Origin: Lachnospiraceae bacterium
GTDB lineage: Bacteria > Bacillota > Clostridia > Lachnospirales > Lachnospiraceae
Direction of reading: 5' to 3'
DNA length: 64,000 bases
NCBI GenBank assembly: GCA_910575005.1
Contig: CAJTCL010000005.1
Span: forward strand, 62,001-126,000
Below, one piece after another: positions 7,243 to 15,830 of this stretch (positions are counted from its first letter, which is position 1; every line of letters begins with the position of its first letter). The position numbers and the translations under genes are program-made. The notes under the pieces are model-generated. The model did not search any database and was not told where the DNA came from. It saw only the letters and a program-made list of their open reading frames with translations.

Positions 7243-9750
7243 CTATTCTTCCTCCGTTTTTATCGCCTCTGTGCGGAAAATAAATTTTACAGAACCCTTG
7301 GTTCCTTTAGCCACTCTTGTAAAGCTCTGATATTCTTTTCCTGCATTCACCACAGCCTCAAGCTTATTTAAAAGCGTTTTTACATCTCCGTCATAAGCGT
7401 CCATCAGCTTTTGAATTCCTTCCTTGTCAAACTCTATCATACCATCCATCAGTTGATTAGAACCCTTTGCCAACTTTTGTACACCTTCCCCAATCTGCGT
7501 AGCAGCTCCTGAAAGCTTTGAGGCTCCATCTGTCAAGGCACCATTATTTGAAACCAGAAGCGCTGCCCCATCCGTGAGCTGATGAATACCATCAGTCAAT
7601 GCAGGCATATTATCACTCATCGTCTGCGTTCCCTGGCTCAAAGCCTGCATACCTGTGACCAGACTGTAACCACTTGCCGAATCTGTTGCATTGATAGCTT
7701 CTGAAATCTGTGCTTTTGTACCATCCACGGCTGTGAGTGTCGCCGCCTCTGCCGCAGTTTTCGCCGCAGTCTTTGCTGTATCTGCCACTGCTGCGCCTAC
7801 AGTATCTTTCGCTCCATCTGCAATTCCAGCCACAATTTGTGCCGCAGTGCTGTCCATACCGGCCAGAAGTGTATCACTAGCCATCGCTGTGGCTACCGTC
7901 TGATTTACCAGATCATCAACAGTGGCCTTGATCTGTGCCTTACCTTCCTCTGAATTTAATGCTGCATCTATCTGCTGTTCCACTTGTGCCATCTGTGCTT
8001 CCACATTGGAAGCCACCAAACCATTGATATCCTGCTGTGCTACCAATGCATTAATCTGGCTCTGTGCCTCTGAACCTTCTGTATTCACTGCTTCATTGAC
8101 CGCATTGCAGATCGCTGCCACTGCCTCTGCATTTAATGCGCCGCCAGCCTGCTCTGCCATCGCTGCGGCCTGTTGCTGAATCACTGTTGACATAACGCCG
8201 GATGTCACAGACTGTGTTACCTGCTGAACCACCGCCTGTGTGACTGCCTGAACTACCTGAGGCTTATATTGTGCCATCTGATCTTTCTTGGCGCTGTCAC
8301 CTGCAACTTGGGTATAGGCTGTCTCTAATACGGAATCTAGAATTGTCTCTGTATAGGTCCCCAGTCCCGCAGATACTTGCTCCTTCGCTGTCTGATTATT
8401 TGCCAGGCTCTCATAAAATGTAGCTGCTGCCTGGTTTTTAATAGCCTCAGTACCTGAATTTTGATCTTGGAAGGTACTTTCAATGGCCTCATCCGCCTGT
8501 TGTATCAAAGATGCCTTCTCTTCCGCTGTCATTTCTGACTTCAAAGTCTGATCTAATTGTGCCACACCACTGTTTAAGTCTGCCGCGCTGCCATTCAGTA
8601 TTGAAACACCGCTGATCAAAGCACCTGAGGATCCAGAAAGTGTTTGAATTCCATCATTTAACTGTGAAGCGCCGCTGGTATAACTGCTGATTCCATCCTT
8701 TAAAGTATCTGCCCCAGTGGTAAATTCTTTCATACTATTCTTTAAAGTACTAAGTCCCTTAGTAAGTTCCTTGCTGCCAGATACTAACTTTTTTGATGCG
8801 TCTGTCAGAGTGTCCATATCATCTTCCAATTCACTGACATCAAAAGCTTCTCCCAAATCTCTGCCTTCCAACAAATCATTAATAGCAATTGTCATTGTCA
8901 TTTCCAGAGAAAATTTCTCCACATCTGCGGTAATTTCCACATAGTCTGGAATTTTTACTTCTCCATCCAGTTCTTCTTCCTGAATATCCAAGCTTTCTTT
9001 TAGTCCAGGCATTGCCATACCTACTGCAACCTTTCTGTTCCCATCAGAAATTACTTTTCCATTGGTAATCTCTACATTGCTGTAATCCTCTGGTAAAATC
9101 ATTCCTGTCAGCACCGTGAAAGGTACATATACTTCATGCTCCTCTCCCTCCACAATCTGAGTGGTCTTTTCATTATTAGTATAATCAAATCTAATTTTGA
9201 TTTTTCCGCTTTTGCCTGCTATTTCTTGTGGTTCCATTTCCTTTCCATCCAGAAAATAAGTCACTTTCTCTGTAATCGGCAGTTTTTTATCTGTTGTGCC
9301 TTGATAATAAATATCGTTGCCCCCTGCTTCCCAGGTAATCTGATCTCCATTTTGTGTAAAAGTCTCTTCCCCCTTGACATTTTCAATATCCTTCAAATCA
9401 GAGGCATCCTTTAGGGTTGCTTCTCCATCCTTGTTTTTCAGCCATTCACTGACAATGACATTTTTTGCAGAACCATCTGCATTTGCGACAACATAGACTG
9501 TCTCCTCCTTGCTCGCTTCCTCCGTTTCCTCTGAGGCAGACAGAACCTTCTTTAATGTTTTTTCAACTTCTTTCTTATCTGTCTTACTGTCTTTGTGAGA
9601 TTCCTGTGCATCTTTTTTATCTTTCTGCGCACGGACGATAGAGCCGCCTGTTCCAGCACTAGTTCCCAAGACCGCAATTGCAACTGCCCCCGCCGCCACA
9701 CGAATCATGTATTTATTTTTAAACTTATTTTTCAACTCCATATTTTTCAT
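7243..9750 (-). CDS. Secreted YhgE/Pip-like protein with LxxG heptad repeats
   Basis: 835 aa. An N-terminal hydrophobic stretch (about residues 13-40) serves as signal or anchor. A beta-rich globular part follows (to about 300), then two blocks of x-x-x-Leu-x-x-Gly heptads (about 315-420 and 690-790) flanking an Ala/Gln-rich helical region. The heptads are the hallmark of the YhgE/Pip group, but the C-terminal membrane domain of YhgE is missing. The upstream gene, 86 bases away, is an MMPL/RND transporter. That order recurs in Firmicutes and suggests the protein is an extracytoplasmic partner of the pump. GGAGG lies eight bases before the ATG. Substrate unknown; a role in export or envelope structure is inferred. 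Confidence 0.75.
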   Translation of the reverse strand: MKNMELKNKFKNKYMIRVAAGAVAIAVLGTSAGTGGSIVRAQKDKKDAQESHKDSKTDKKEVEKTLKKVLSASEETEEASKEETVYVVANADGSAKNVIVSEWLKNKDGEATLKDASDLKDIENVKGEETFTQNGDQITWEAGGNDIYYQGTTDKKLPITEKVTYFLDGKEMEPQEIAGKSGKIKIRFDYTNNEKTTQIVEGEEHEVYVPFTVLTGMILPEDYSNVEITNGKVISDGNRKVAVGMAMPGLKESLDIQEEELDGEVKIPDYVEITADVEKFSLEMTMTIAINDLLEGRDLGEAFDVSELEDDMDTLTDASKKLVSGSKELTKGLSTLKNSMKEFTTGADTLKDGISSYTSGASQLNDGIQTLSGSSGALISGVSILNGSAADLNSGVAQLDQTLKSEMTAEEKASLIQQADEAIESTFQDQNSGTEAIKNQAAATFYESLANNQTAKEQVSAGLGTYTETILDSVLETAYTQVAGDSAKKDQMAQYKPQVVQAVTQAVVQQVTQSVTSGVMSTVIQQQAAAMAEQAGGALNAEAVAAICNAVNEAVNTEGSEAQSQINALVAQQDINGLVASNVEAQMAQVEQQIDAALNSEEGKAQIKATVDDLVNQTVATAMASDTLLAGMDSTAAQIVAGIADGAKDTVGAAVADTAKTAAKTAAEAATLTAVDGTKAQISEAINATDSASGYSLVTGMQALSQGTQTMSDNMPALTDGIHQLTDGAALLVSNNGALTDGASKLSGAATQIGEGVQKLAKGSNQLMDGMIEFDKEGIQKLMDAYDGDVKTLLNKLEAVVNAGKEYQSFTRVAKGTKGSVKFIFRTEAIKTEEE

Positions 9751-9836
9751 TTCAGCAACCTCCTAATTTATTAATTAATTTTATATTTTCTCATTTCAAC
9801 TTGTTATATTTTGCTTTATTTATTGCTTTATTTTTA

Positions 9837-11942
9837 TTAAATCGTATTTATATTTTCTTCCTTTATCCTATTATGCCTTGCAGGGCCAAAATTAATGCTG
9901 GTAGAACAGATCACTCGGTCAAATACCATAAACATTGCTGGCAAAATAAAGATCGCTACAAACATACTTATAATTGCCCCTCTTGACATCAGTGTACACA
10001 GTGCACCAATCATATCAATCTTAGAATAAAATGCTACCCCAACTGTGGCTGCAAAGAAACTCAAGGCACTTCCAACAATAGAAGAAATTGAAGTGGACAG
10101 AGCAATGGTAATCGCCTCTTTCTTGTCAGCCCCGCCACCTCGTTCTTTGCGGTATCGTGTAGTCATCAAGATGGCATAGTCTACGGTTGCGCCCAACTGT
10201 ATCGTTCCAATTACAACTGAGGCAATAAACGGTAACACTGTCCCTGTATATGCCGGAATCCCCATATTGATAAAAATTGCAAATTCAATCACTGCCACCA
10301 GGATAATTGGAACAGAAATAGATTTAAAGGTAATCAGTATGATTAGAAAGACTGCTAAAATAGAAACTACACTTACCACTTTAAAATCCTTATCTGTAAT
10401 GTTAATCAAATCCTTTGTGCATGGCGCTTCTCCAATCAGCATTCCCTGAGAGTCGTATTTTTTCAAAATACTGTTTAACTCTGTGATCTGATGATTGACT
10501 TCATCCGATGCAATCTTGTATTCAGAACTAATCATCATCATCTGATAATTGTCTGTCATCAGCTTTTTCTTTACATCCTCAGGAATCATTTCCATTGGAA
10601 CTGCCGGTCCGACAATAGACTCAAGACACAATACAGTAGATACTCCATCCACCTCTTCCATCTCCGCTTTCAATTTTCCCACTTCTTTCTGGGATAATTT
10701 GCTGTCAAGCAGTAAAATATGAGTGGTATTCATCTGAAAACTTTGATCCATCTTCTCATTTGCCTGAATACTGGGCAGATCCTTTGGCAAGGTCCCTGCA
10801 AGATCATAGTACACTCCAGTGTGAGTATAACCATACACTGCTGGGCCCAGTATAACCAAAAAGATAATTACAAATAATTTATAATGCTTTACCACAAACG
10901 GAGCAATTCCACCCAAATCAGGGATAAGTGGGCGATGTTTTGTCTTGGAAATCGGTTTGTCAAACACCAAAATCAGAGAGGGAAGCACTGTCACACAGCA
11001 AACCACTCCAAATAAGACTCCCTTAGCCATCACAATTCCCAAATCCATCCCCAGCGTAAATGTCATAAAACAAAGCGCCACAAAACCTGCTACCGTGGTA
11101 GTAGAACTGCTGAGCACAGAGCCAAGAGTATTGGAAATTGCATGTGACATCGCACGTTTTTTATCACCTGGATAACGCTCCTGATTTTCCTCATAACTAT
11201 GCCACAGGAAAATGGAATAATCCATTGTCACCCCTAACTGAAGCACTGCCGCTAACGCTTGCGTAATATAACAAATCTCACCAGAAAAAATATTACTTCC
11301 CAGATTATATAAAATTGCCATGCCAATACTCAACAAGAAAAATACTGGCGCTAAGAAGGAATCCATTGTCAAGGCAAGAATTATACAGGAAAGTGCACCG
11401 GCAATTGCCACATAAGCCACCATTTCCTCATTACAGATATCTTTGATATCTGTTACCACCGCTGACATTCCACTGACAAAACATTGCTGATCGGCCAAGC
11501 TGCGAATTTTTTTAACCGCCTCCATTGTTTCATCTGATGACATAGATGTGTCATACATAATCATCATCATGGTGTCGCTGCCTTTTACAAAAGTCTCCTT
11601 CACATCTTCCGGCAAAATATCCATTGGTACTGACAAATCTGCGACTGAATCATACCAGATCACAGTCTTTACATGGGGAACCTCCTCAATCTTACCTCGA
11701 AGAGCAGAAATATCCTTATTCTCCATTCCCTCAATCACACAGATGGAAAAAGCACCTGTGTTAAATTCATCCATCAAGATATCCTGTCCTTTCATCGTCT
11801 CTATATCTTTGGGCAGATAGGACAAAATATCATAATTAATTCTGGTGCTTACAATGCCCAATACCGACGGTATCAAAAGCAGAAAGCTTATAATCAGTAT
11901 TGGTATACGCAGTTTTACAACTCTTTTTCCAAATCTAATCAT
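9837..11942 (-). CDS. MMPL/RND-family transporter
   Basis: 701 aa. Two similar halves, each with one membrane helix, a soluble extracytoplasmic loop and five clustered helices: residues 1-345 and 345-690. The halves repeat the pattern (ILSYLPKDIETMKGQ against LAGTLPKDLPSIQANE, and LGVTMDYSIFLWHSY against LGATVDYAILMTTRY). The second pair carries the membrane Asp-Tyr typical of MMPL proton relay. MMPL proteins export lipids, siderophores or drugs using the proton gradient; small Firmicute forms are mostly uncharacterised. The gene sits between a TetR regulator and a heptad-repeat secreted protein, so TetR control of export is likely. Confidence 0.88.
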   Translation of the reverse strand: MIRFGKRVVKLRIPILIISFLLLIPSVLGIVSTRINYDILSYLPKDIETMKGQDILMDEFNTGAFSICVIEGMENKDISALRGKIEEVPHVKTVIWYDSVADLSVPMDILPEDVKETFVKGSDTMMMIMYDTSMSSDETMEAVKKIRSLADQQCFVSGMSAVVTDIKDICNEEMVAYVAIAGALSCIILALTMDSFLAPVFFLLSIGMAILYNLGSNIFSGEICYITQALAAVLQLGVTMDYSIFLWHSYEENQERYPGDKKRAMSHAISNTLGSVLSSSTTTVAGFVALCFMTFTLGMDLGIVMAKGVLFGVVCCVTVLPSLILVFDKPISKTKHRPLIPDLGGIAPFVVKHYKLFVIIFLVILGPAVYGYTHTGVYYDLAGTLPKDLPSIQANEKMDQSFQMNTTHILLLDSKLSQKEVGKLKAEMEEVDGVSTVLCLESIVGPAVPMEMIPEDVKKKLMTDNYQMMMISSEYKIASDEVNHQITELNSILKKYDSQGMLIGEAPCTKDLINITDKDFKVVSVVSILAVFLIILITFKSISVPIILVAVIEFAIFINMGIPAYTGTVLPFIASVVIGTIQLGATVDYAILMTTRYRKERGGGADKKEAITIALSTSISSIVGSALSFFAATVGVAFYSKIDMIGALCTLMSRGAIISMFVAIFILPAMFMVFDRVICSTSINFGPARHNRIKEENINTI

Positions 11943-11996
11943 TTTTCCTCTTCCTCTCGCTCTTTATTTTTATCTTCAAAAAGAGTATAAAAAAAA

Positions 11997-12022
11997 AGAC
12001 TGAATAAAGGAATATTCAATCT
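11997..12022 (-). terminator. Terminator between tetR-like and MMPL genes
   Basis: AGATTGAATA pairs with TATTCAGTCT (one mismatch, six-base loop) and is followed by eight T on the minus strand. It should end the cyclase/HD-GYP/TetR transcript before the MMPL gene, so the MMPL gene probably has its own promoter or depends on readthrough. Confidence 0.75.
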
Positions 12023-12114
12023 TTTTTTGCTGTCTATCACAAAAATACATTTTCAATACTTTGTCGTATTACCTATACACACGGAAAAATATGTAGTTCC
12101 CCAAACACGATTTT

Positions 12115-12127
12115 GTTAGTCGCTAAC
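12115..12127. promoter_or_regulatory. Candidate TetR-family operator
   Basis: GTTAGTCGCTAAC is a perfect 5-3-5 palindrome, located between the tetR-like stop and the terminator, upstream of the MMPL gene. TetR-family regulators often bind short palindromes of this shape next to the gene they control. The site is inferred from symmetry and position only. Confidence 0.35.
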
Positions 12128-12161
12128 TGCCCTTCAAACCTAAAAAGTATTTATTTCACCA

Positions 12162-12725
12162 TTAAAGTTCCTCCATCACTTCACTCATGGAACGGGTTAT
12201 AATATAATTATAAATATCTGTAATCTCTCTTGGTTCTACTGTCATACCGCTGCGAATCCAATTCACCACCACAAAACACATGGACTGTGCATAATACTGA
12301 GAAATATGCTCTGGCGTCAGCCACGGATGTCTTTGTTTCCCAGTCTGGCTCTTTTTTCGAATCACTTCCATTAGAAGTTCTTCAATACAATTCCTCGTAA
12401 TCTCCTCAAAAGAATTTTGCCCCTCCAGCCGTACTGCCTTCCCATAAAATTCCTGCTCCGCTTTTACGGAGGTAAAGACCAACATCAAAGCCTCATCAAT
12501 CATCCCTGCATGAATCAATGGTCTGGTCGGTTCCAGAATCTGGACACGTATAATCCACTCCAAAAGCTCATATTTATCTTGAAAATGATTGTAAAATGTA
12601 GGACGGATTACTCCTGCCCGATCTGTAATTGCTTTGATTGTAATCTTCTCAATGGGCTGACTTAAGGCAAGCTCCTTGAAGCTCTCAGCCAGTAATGTAT
12701 CAATTCTCTCTTTCTGTCCCGCCAC
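12162..12725 (-). CDS. TetR/AcrR-family regulator
   Basis: 187 aa. The N-terminal helix-turn-helix is typical: KITIKAITDRAGVIRPTFYNHFQDKYELLEW (about residues 27-57). The C-terminal half is the variable ligand and dimer domain and matches no effector class I know. The start is a GTG with AGGATG upstream; no in-frame ATG is available nearby. It follows the HD-GYP gene by 14 bases, so it is co-transcribed with the c-di-GMP genes, while the MMPL pump lies downstream past a terminator. It most likely represses the pump, binding near 12115-12127. Confidence 0.88.
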   Translation of the reverse strand: MAGQKERIDTLLAESFKELALSQPIEKITIKAITDRAGVIRPTFYNHFQDKYELLEWIIRVQILEPTRPLIHAGMIDEALMLVFTSVKAEQEFYGKAVRLEGQNSFEEITRNCIEELLMEVIRKKSQTGKQRHPWLTPEHISQYYAQSMCFVVVNWIRSGMTVEPREITDIYNYIITRSMSEVMEEL

Positions 12726-12739
12726 ATTCTCACATCCTG

Positions 12740-13783
12740 TTACAAATTTAATTCCAGAATAGTCAGATTTCTTGCACTGTCATCCTTTTTCAGATCAATG
12801 ATTTCTCCTGTGGGAATCACCTTAACCTTCGGCCTTAAAATATATTCTTCATTGTTTTCCATTACCACAGCTGTTCTTCCATCAGAAAGACTCACCTCAC
12901 ACCCTGCCGGATACATAGCAATCTTACGGATAAACACATCCACTAGATCTGGATCAAACTCTGCCCCAGCATTTGCCATAATATACTCTACTGCCTCAGA
13001 AGGCGGAAGCGCCTCATGGTAGGGAAGCTTAGAGGTCAAGGCATCATATACATCTGCTATTTTAATGATTCTCGCATAAATCGGGATCTCTGAACCTGAT
13101 CTGCGCAAAGGATATCCACAACCATTATACCATTCATGATGCTGCAGTACACTTTCATATACTTCTGGTGTAAAATCAAAATTATCTTTCAAAAATTCAT
13201 ATCCTAACTTTGGATGCTGTACAATCATAATGCGTTCTTCTTCCGTCAATGCCCGCTTTACATTGAGCACATCCTCCTCCACAAAGCGTTTCCCAACATC
13301 ATGGAGCAATGCTGCTGTCGTCAAAATATCAAGTTCTTCTTGATTCATGTCACATGCTGTACCAATCATTGTAGACAATACCGCAACATTTACCGAATGG
13401 AAATATACATAATCATCATATGTCTTGATGTCTAACATATTACACATCAAATCACTGTTGCCCATTACATCTCCCAGCACATCCATTACCACCTGCTGGA
13501 TATTATCTTGTTCCATAGAATAATTTTTATGTTCTAAAAACAGACTATGTACAATTTCCAGAGCATCCCGCTTAAACTCTGGACGTACCACCTGGGCAAT
13601 GGTCAAATCCTCAGAAAATTCATCATCAATATATATTCCTGTAAATCCCAACCGCAGTAATTCCTCTAAAGAAGCATCTTCTAAAATCAAATGTCTGCCT
13701 AGCAGCAGTTTTCCTTCCCCATCATAAATATCCTGCCCTAACGCCATTCCTGTCTGTACTCTTGCCATAGGCATATACCGCAT
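12740..13783 (-). CDS. HD-GYP domain protein, probable c-di-GMP phosphodiesterase
   Basis: 347 aa. Residues 1-110 are an N-terminal regulatory part; the HD-GYP domain covers about 115-300 with LLHDVGK (HD pair), QHHEWYNGCGYP and IIKIADVYDALT. The signature is NGCGYP where most active enzymes have DGxGYP, a small change that may or may not matter. HD-GYP proteins use a bi- or trinuclear metal site to hydrolyse c-di-GMP. The gene begins 16 bases after a GGDEF cyclase, so synthesis and breakdown of the messenger are encoded together. AGGAGG lies upstream of the ATG. A C-terminal extension of about 45 residues is of unknown use. Confidence 0.88.
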   Translation of the reverse strand: MRYMPMARVQTGMALGQDIYDGEGKLLLGRHLILEDASLEELLRLGFTGIYIDDEFSEDLTIAQVVRPEFKRDALEIVHSLFLEHKNYSMEQDNIQQVVMDVLGDVMGNSDLMCNMLDIKTYDDYVYFHSVNVAVLSTMIGTACDMNQEELDILTTAALLHDVGKRFVEEDVLNVKRALTEEERIMIVQHPKLGYEFLKDNFDFTPEVYESVLQHHEWYNGCGYPLRRSGSEIPIYARIIKIADVYDALTSKLPYHEALPPSEAVEYIMANAGAEFDPDLVDVFIRKIAMYPAGCEVSLSDGRTAVVMENNEEYILRPKVKVIPTGEIIDLKKDDSARNLTILELNL

Positions 13784-13799
13784 ATTCAGTTACCTCCTG

Positions 13800-15485
13800 T
13801 TAAATTTTTTCTCCATTACTCTTACTTTGCTTCTGTGTCCGTTTACACTGGTACATCCTCATATCAGCACGTTCAATTACATCCTGTAAGTTCATATCTA
13901 TACTGCGATTATATTTCGCAAAACCTGAGGCAATCTGCATAAAGTCTTTTACCTGAGTTCCACGAAGACTCGCAAGCCAATCACACATTTGTCTATTCTT
14001 TTCCTCATAGATCTCTGCTGTAATTTTATTTGAAAGCAGGCAGAATTCATCTCCGCCAATTCGATAAACCTCTCCAAACTCCCCAAACACATCCTGAATA
14101 ATCTCACTGCCCGTGATAATATAACAATCCCCCATACCATGTCCATAGAGGTCATTCATCTGTTTGAGATTATTGAGATCAAACATTACCACACCATAGG
14201 ACTGAAAGTCCCCATGATGAATTTTGTGCAAATCTAACTCAAAACTGCGGCGATTCTTTAAAAGGGTCAGGCCATCCAGCTCTGCCTTCTCTCGATTCAC
14301 CTCCGCCTGCTGCCCTGCCTGTATCAGTTTCACAGAATCATCCACAAATTGCCTGGTCAGCACAAAGATATAAATCAGACAGCCAATTCTGGAAAAACTA
14401 GCCACATCATCAAAAAAACCATAGTAATAGTTCAAAGCATCAAGAATCATACACACACCAACAATACAAATACAGATAATATTGATCCATAACTTTCCAC
14501 CGTGCTCTGAAGTCTTGCCGCCTTTTTTCAAAAGCACACGCAGCCCCAATACCATAGCTGTTACCGCAATAAAAATCCCCAATAAATGTGTGACCCACAA
14601 TGTCTGCCGCAAATCATACCAGCCAACACACTGGCCAATAAAACTGACTGCAAACTCCAACACACTGGCCCAGGCCAAAAAATTCATCAGGCGGCTGTTC
14701 TTCTTAAAATAAATAATTTGAATAAAATAAATAATGGGTAAGGGCATGAGTTTTAAACTCATAATTGTAATATGATTGCACAATAGTTCCCTGCCAAACA
14801 TGATAGCCGGAATCTGTGTCTCAAAGGCTGACCATACTGCAAAATAGACTGTAAAAAGCCCTAGCCAAGGAATCCCCTGATGAAAATGCATTTTCTTTCC
14901 CAATGTAAACCAACCTGCCACCAGCATCAAACCCATAGCAAACATAATAAAACTAATTATCAACGACAAAAATCTGCTCTTAATCTGCCCTAATATCACA
15001 GCAGCCGATGAACCATAGAGAAACTCTGGTACTTTTACATTGTCCGAATCATAACAATTCTTAATATGTACTTCCAGGCTCTGACCGGCATACTCCTCCC
15101 AAAGCTGAACAAAATTCCAGCAATTTCCTGGCGTCATGCTTTTTGCTCCCGGCGGAACCTTACGCTCATAAACCAATTCCCCGCCAATATATACTTCCAC
15201 AAGCTGATGGGATGTATAAAAACAAATGGAATTGATTGAAGCAATATCCTCTGGCAGTTGTTTCCTTAGAATGATTTTCCCCTGTTTTTCGACTGCCTCT
15301 ATCGATTCTGGAAGTATCTGATATTCTCTTGTGCCTTCCTTGGCAACATACGTCCAATACTTGCTATAGGACATATCTCCTGTTGTACCCAACAGCTCTC
15401 TATTGCCTCGATAGAAGAAGAGAATCAGTATTATAAACAGAATCGCCGCCACAATTTCTACTAGATGTATTCTAATAATTTTCAC
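13800..15485 (-). CDS. Membrane-bound diguanylate cyclase (GGDEF)
   Basis: About 561 aa, taken from a GTG at 15485 with AAAGGA nine bases upstream; the ATG at 15494 is too close to that site. Layout: one membrane helix (about 8-25), an extracytoplasmic beta-rich domain (about 30-175) of the 7TMR-DISM-like kind, roughly seven membrane helices (about 180-385), then a GGDEF domain with DGLTLLKNRR, DLNNLKQMND and an intact RIGGDEF. The feedback I-site RxxD five residues before GGDEF is absent, so product inhibition is probably lacking. It makes c-di-GMP in response to an outside ligand, possibly a sugar or peptide. First gene of the cyclase/HD-GYP/TetR run. Confidence 0.9.
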   Translation of the reverse strand: MKIIRIHLVEIVAAILFIILILFFYRGNRELLGTTGDMSYSKYWTYVAKEGTREYQILPESIEAVEKQGKIILRKQLPEDIASINSICFYTSHQLVEVYIGGELVYERKVPPGAKSMTPGNCWNFVQLWEEYAGQSLEVHIKNCYDSDNVKVPEFLYGSSAAVILGQIKSRFLSLIISFIMFAMGLMLVAGWFTLGKKMHFHQGIPWLGLFTVYFAVWSAFETQIPAIMFGRELLCNHITIMSLKLMPLPIIYFIQIIYFKKNSRLMNFLAWASVLEFAVSFIGQCVGWYDLRQTLWVTHLLGIFIAVTAMVLGLRVLLKKGGKTSEHGGKLWINIICICIVGVCMILDALNYYYGFFDDVASFSRIGCLIYIFVLTRQFVDDSVKLIQAGQQAEVNREKAELDGLTLLKNRRSFELDLHKIHHGDFQSYGVVMFDLNNLKQMNDLYGHGMGDCYIITGSEIIQDVFGEFGEVYRIGGDEFCLLSNKITAEIYEEKNRQMCDWLASLRGTQVKDFMQIASGFAKYNRSIDMNLQDVIERADMRMYQCKRTQKQSKSNGEKI

Positions 15486-15830
15486 TGGGCACATCCTTTC
15501 GGCTTATCTTTCCATATTTCTTCTGTATCTTCTTATTCTATCATATTTCTAAAAAAATTCAAGTACACCAAAAGATGCATCCGGCCAGACGCATGATTCT
15601 TACAGCCAATCAAAGTTACCATTTATCTCCACATGTATCTGTTTTGACAATCCCTGAAAAATTTTCCAGTTTGTGAAAAAAAGTACATAAAATGTGAAAA
15701 TTAGACTAAAAAAAGTGGTTACTATTTGATTATAATTATAGAGAGCGTTTGCACAACTTCGTTTCAATCAGGTATGGCAATCATCTCTGCCTGCAAAAAA
15801 TTTTTATTAAAACTATAAAGGAGAAAATCT
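15486..15830. other. Divergent intergenic region between cyclase and hemerythrin genes
   Basis: About 340 bases, AT-rich. ATGCATCCGGCCAGACGCAT near 15572-15591 forms an imperfect hairpin. A TATAAT at 15731-15736 could be the -10 of the hemerythrin gene, but its -35 is poor. I looked for a c-di-GMP riboswitch and do not see the conserved core. Confidence 0.4.

Noticed and set aside
7691-8179. Ala/Ser-rich plus-strand frames across the heptad-repeat gene
   Set aside because: Antisense shadow of an Ala- and Gln-rich coding region.
15486-15830. Possible c-di-GMP riboswitch between the cyclase and hemerythrin genes
   Set aside because: The conserved CACGCACAGGGCAAACC core and the tetraloop receptor pattern are absent.
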